Assembly: GCA_017557475.1 (NCBI GenBank)
Contig: JAFYYO010000410.1
Location: 1 to 6,851 of the forward strand
Direction of reading: 5' to 3'
From: Bacteroidaceae bacterium
GTDB taxonomy: Bacteria > Bacteroidota > Bacteroidia > Bacteroidales > Bacteroidaceae
DNA: 6,851 bases
The position numbers were made by a program, and so were the translations under genes. Numbering within the stretch: position 1 is the first letter of the stretch; each line of letters starts with the position of its first letter. Shown here in pieces: positions 6,075 through 6,851 of this stretch. The notes under the pieces are model-generated. The model was not told the origin of the DNA, did not search any database, and saw only the letters and a program-made list of their open reading frames with translations.

Positions 6075-6118
6075 TGGATGTACTCCAGTACATACGTGTA
6101 GGTACTGGAGTACATCCA
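6075..6118. repeat. 17-bp perfect inverted repeat (long hairpin)
   Basis: TGGATGTACTCCAGTAC (6075-6091) and its exact complement GTACTGGAGTACATCCA (6102-6118) flank a 10-base loop that itself contains TAC and GTA. It begins 108 bases after the receptor stop. In a receptor transcript it would fold into a stable hairpin that could protect the 3' end, but it has no following T run, so it is not a standard terminator. Confidence 0.88.
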
Positions 6119-6135
6119 TGCGAGGACTGGGGTAC

Positions 6136-6167
6136 TAACGTGGAGGTACTGGCTACATTCCACGTTA
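6136..6167. repeat. 9-bp perfect inverted repeat within array 2
   Basis: TAACGTGGA (6136-6144) pairs exactly with TCCACGTTA (6159-6167) around a 14-base loop. It joins units 4 and 5 of the array in the same way that the 17-bp repeat joins units 1 and 2. Confidence 0.7.
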
Positions 6168-6175
6168 AGTCGTTC

Positions 6176-6193
6176 AACTAGGCGTGCCTAGTT
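6176..6193. repeat. 18-bp palindrome, dispersed copy of the array 1 unit
   Basis: AACTAGGCGTGCCTAGTT has two perfect 8-base arms (AACTAGGC and GCCTAGTT) around GT. It differs from units 1 and 3 of array 1 by A to G at its seventh base, a change that makes the palindrome complete. The following TGCC also matches the array 1 spacer. It lies exactly in the 22-bp phase of array 2. Confidence 0.85.
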
Positions 6194-6223
6194 TGCCGAC
6201 ATTCCACAGAGTATAAATAATAA

Positions 6224-6249
6224 GAAAGGGCACATTGCTGCGCCCTTTC
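6224..6249 (-). terminator. Intrinsic terminator of the DUF4965-type gene
   Basis: GAAAGGGC (6224-6231) and GCCCTTTC (6242-6249) form an 8-bp GC-containing stem with a 10-base loop. Read leftward, the stem is followed by the T-rich tail TTATTATTTATA, as expected for an intrinsic terminator 41 bases past the stop of the leftward gene. Read rightward, the tail is poor in T, so it would act only weakly on receptor transcripts. Confidence 0.75.
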
Positions 6250-6289
6250 GTTATGTTCTCCCCTTTACAAAGAGTTTAGAGGGGGTCTG

Positions 6290-6851
6290 CTACTTCATCT
6301 TATCGGCAAGTACCTTCATCCAATAACCGCCGATAACTGAGCGTGCCTTGAAGCCGACCATGTTGCCAGTCTTGGTGTCGTGCCAGTCGGAGATGGGCAC
6401 ACGACTCTTCGTCTCGTTGATGTACTTGTAGAGCGGGCCGACAAAGGCTTGGAAGTCCTTGTCCGTATCAGCCATTGCAGCCGACCACATAATCCAGTCG
6501 CTCTTCGTATAATCTTTTCTTACGTCGAGAGGAAGACCGTATTTGTTCTGCTTCTTCAGGTAGTACTTCACCTCAGTCTGCATCGCGCCGTTCGGAATGA
6601 TGCCCGTCTTCCAGAGTTTATCCCAGACCATATTGTACTTCTGGCTCCAGGTATCGGCTCCAGCACCATAAGCCAGTTCGTAGTGGTCCTTGACTTTCGT
6701 CTCGCTTTCCCAAGCCGCAGCCATTTCCTTAGCCTTTGCATTATACTGAGAATAAACGTCGTCCTTGCCCATCATCTTGGCAATCTCGGCATAGCCGGCG
6801 ATGCCCATGATGGCTTTAATCGCGAGGTTGCAGTTGCCAGCCCAGTGTCCA
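6290..6851 (-). CDS. DUF4965/glutaminase A-like protein, C-terminal part only
   Basis: The frame stays open through the right edge of the window, beyond the internal Met at 6808, so the gene is 5'-truncated and 187 C-terminal residues are visible. The sequence starts GHWAGNCNLAIKAIMGIAGYA and contains YNMVWDKLWKTGIIP, KYGLPLDVRKDYTKSDWIMWSAA, FVGPLYKYINETKSRVPISDW and FKARSVIGGYWMKVL. These match my recollection of the C-terminal alpha-toroid region of DUF4965 proteins, which are annotated with fungal glutaminase A and are common, often secreted, in gut Bacteroidota. The real substrate of bacterial members is uncertain; some resemble glycoside hydrolase-like toroids. Whether a signal peptide is present cannot be seen. 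A terminator follows the TAG at 6290. It faces the receptor gene and shows no link to it. Confidence 0.85.
   Translation of the reverse strand, partial: GHWAGNCNLAIKAIMGIAGYAEIAKMMGKDDVYSQYNAKAKEMAAAWESETKVKDHYELAYGAGADTWSQKYNMVWDKLWKTGIIPNGAMQTEVKYYLKKQNKYGLPLDVRKDYTKSDWIMWSAAMADTDKDFQAFVGPLYKYINETKSRVPISDWHDTKTGNMVGFKARSVIGGYWMKVLADKMK

Larger units (their letters stand above)
6066..6209. repeat. Degenerate 22-bp-period palindromic array with alternating orientation (array 2)
   Basis: Using the unit phase of array 1 (six-base arm, six-base core, six-base arm, four-base spacer), units start at 6066, 6088, 6110, 6132, 6154, 6176 and 6198. Cores in order are CTGTGG, ACGTGT, CCATGC, ACGTGG, CCACGT, GCGTGC and CCACAG. 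The fifth core is the exact reverse complement of the fourth and the seventh of the first, so orientation appears to alternate. Left arms of units 2-4 start GTAC, right arms of units 2 and 4 are AGGTAC, and the spacers of units 2-4 are TGGA, TGGG and TGGC. Unit 6 (6176-6193) is AACTAGGCGTGCCTAGTT followed by TGCC, one base different from unit 1 of array 1. The outer units (6066 and 6198) are weak. Confidence 0.72.
5968..6289. other. Intergenic region downstream of the receptor gene
   Basis: This is a 322-bp convergent gap with no credible gene. Bases 5971-6060 hold only weak dyads (for example AGTTCC 6014-6019 with GGAACT 6047-6052) and no clear terminator for the receptor gene. From about 6066 to 6209 there is a 22-bp-period repeat array. 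From 6224 to 6249 there is a terminator for the leftward gene. Confidence 0.75.

Overview
The window looks like chromosomal DNA from a member of the Bacteroidales, most likely Prevotella or a close relative. Four things point there: promoters of the Bacteroidota type (TTTG about 19-21 bases before TAnnTTTG), no obvious Shine-Dalgarno sequences before the starts, a Bacteroidota-style FtsX/LolE permease and AraC regulator, and a DUF4965 (glutaminase A-like) protein. This is inferred from sequence character alone; no database search was run.

Layout from left to right: (1) the 3' part of prmA (ribosomal protein L11 methyltransferase) on +, ending at 441; (2) a minus-strand pair, a class I/II PLP aminotransferase (2842-1646) followed after one base by an FtsX/LolE-type ABC permease (1644-403), whose 3' end overlaps the end of prmA by 39 bp in antisense; (3) a 390-bp divergent intergenic region (2843-3232) with two minus-strand promoters, a near-perfect palindrome over one of them, a tandem array of 22-bp palindromic repeats, and a plus-strand promoter with a 22-bp direct repeat; (4) a compact AraC-family regulator (3233-3958, +); (5) a 101-bp gap with a promoter whose -7 box is one arm of a perfect 10-bp inverted repeat; (6) a 635-residue TonB-dependent outer-membrane receptor (4060-5967, +); (7) a 322-bp intergenic region with a second 22-bp-period palindromic array, including a 17-bp perfect inverted repeat, and a minus-strand terminator; (8) the 3' part of a DUF4965-type protein (6851-6290, -).

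The regulator and the receptor probably form one functional unit: the AraC protein is a good candidate to control the receptor, and both promoters carry repeated AAAGGTA half-sites around the -7 box and start point. The receptor's substrate (siderophore, haem, corrinoid or other) cannot be told from sequence alone. The flanking genes are housekeeping or unrelated.

The most unusual feature is non-coding. Two related arrays with an exact 22-bp period flank the araC-receptor pair (3027-3110 and about 6066-6209). Both have the same layout: six-base arm, core containing CGTG, six-base arm, four-base spacer. One unit shows paired changes that keep the arms complementary, and array 2 has changed arms that pair between neighbouring units. 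The left array's first unit and a unit of the right array match at 21 of 22 positions in the same orientation, so the regulator-receptor pair is bracketed by direct repeats about 3.1 kb apart.
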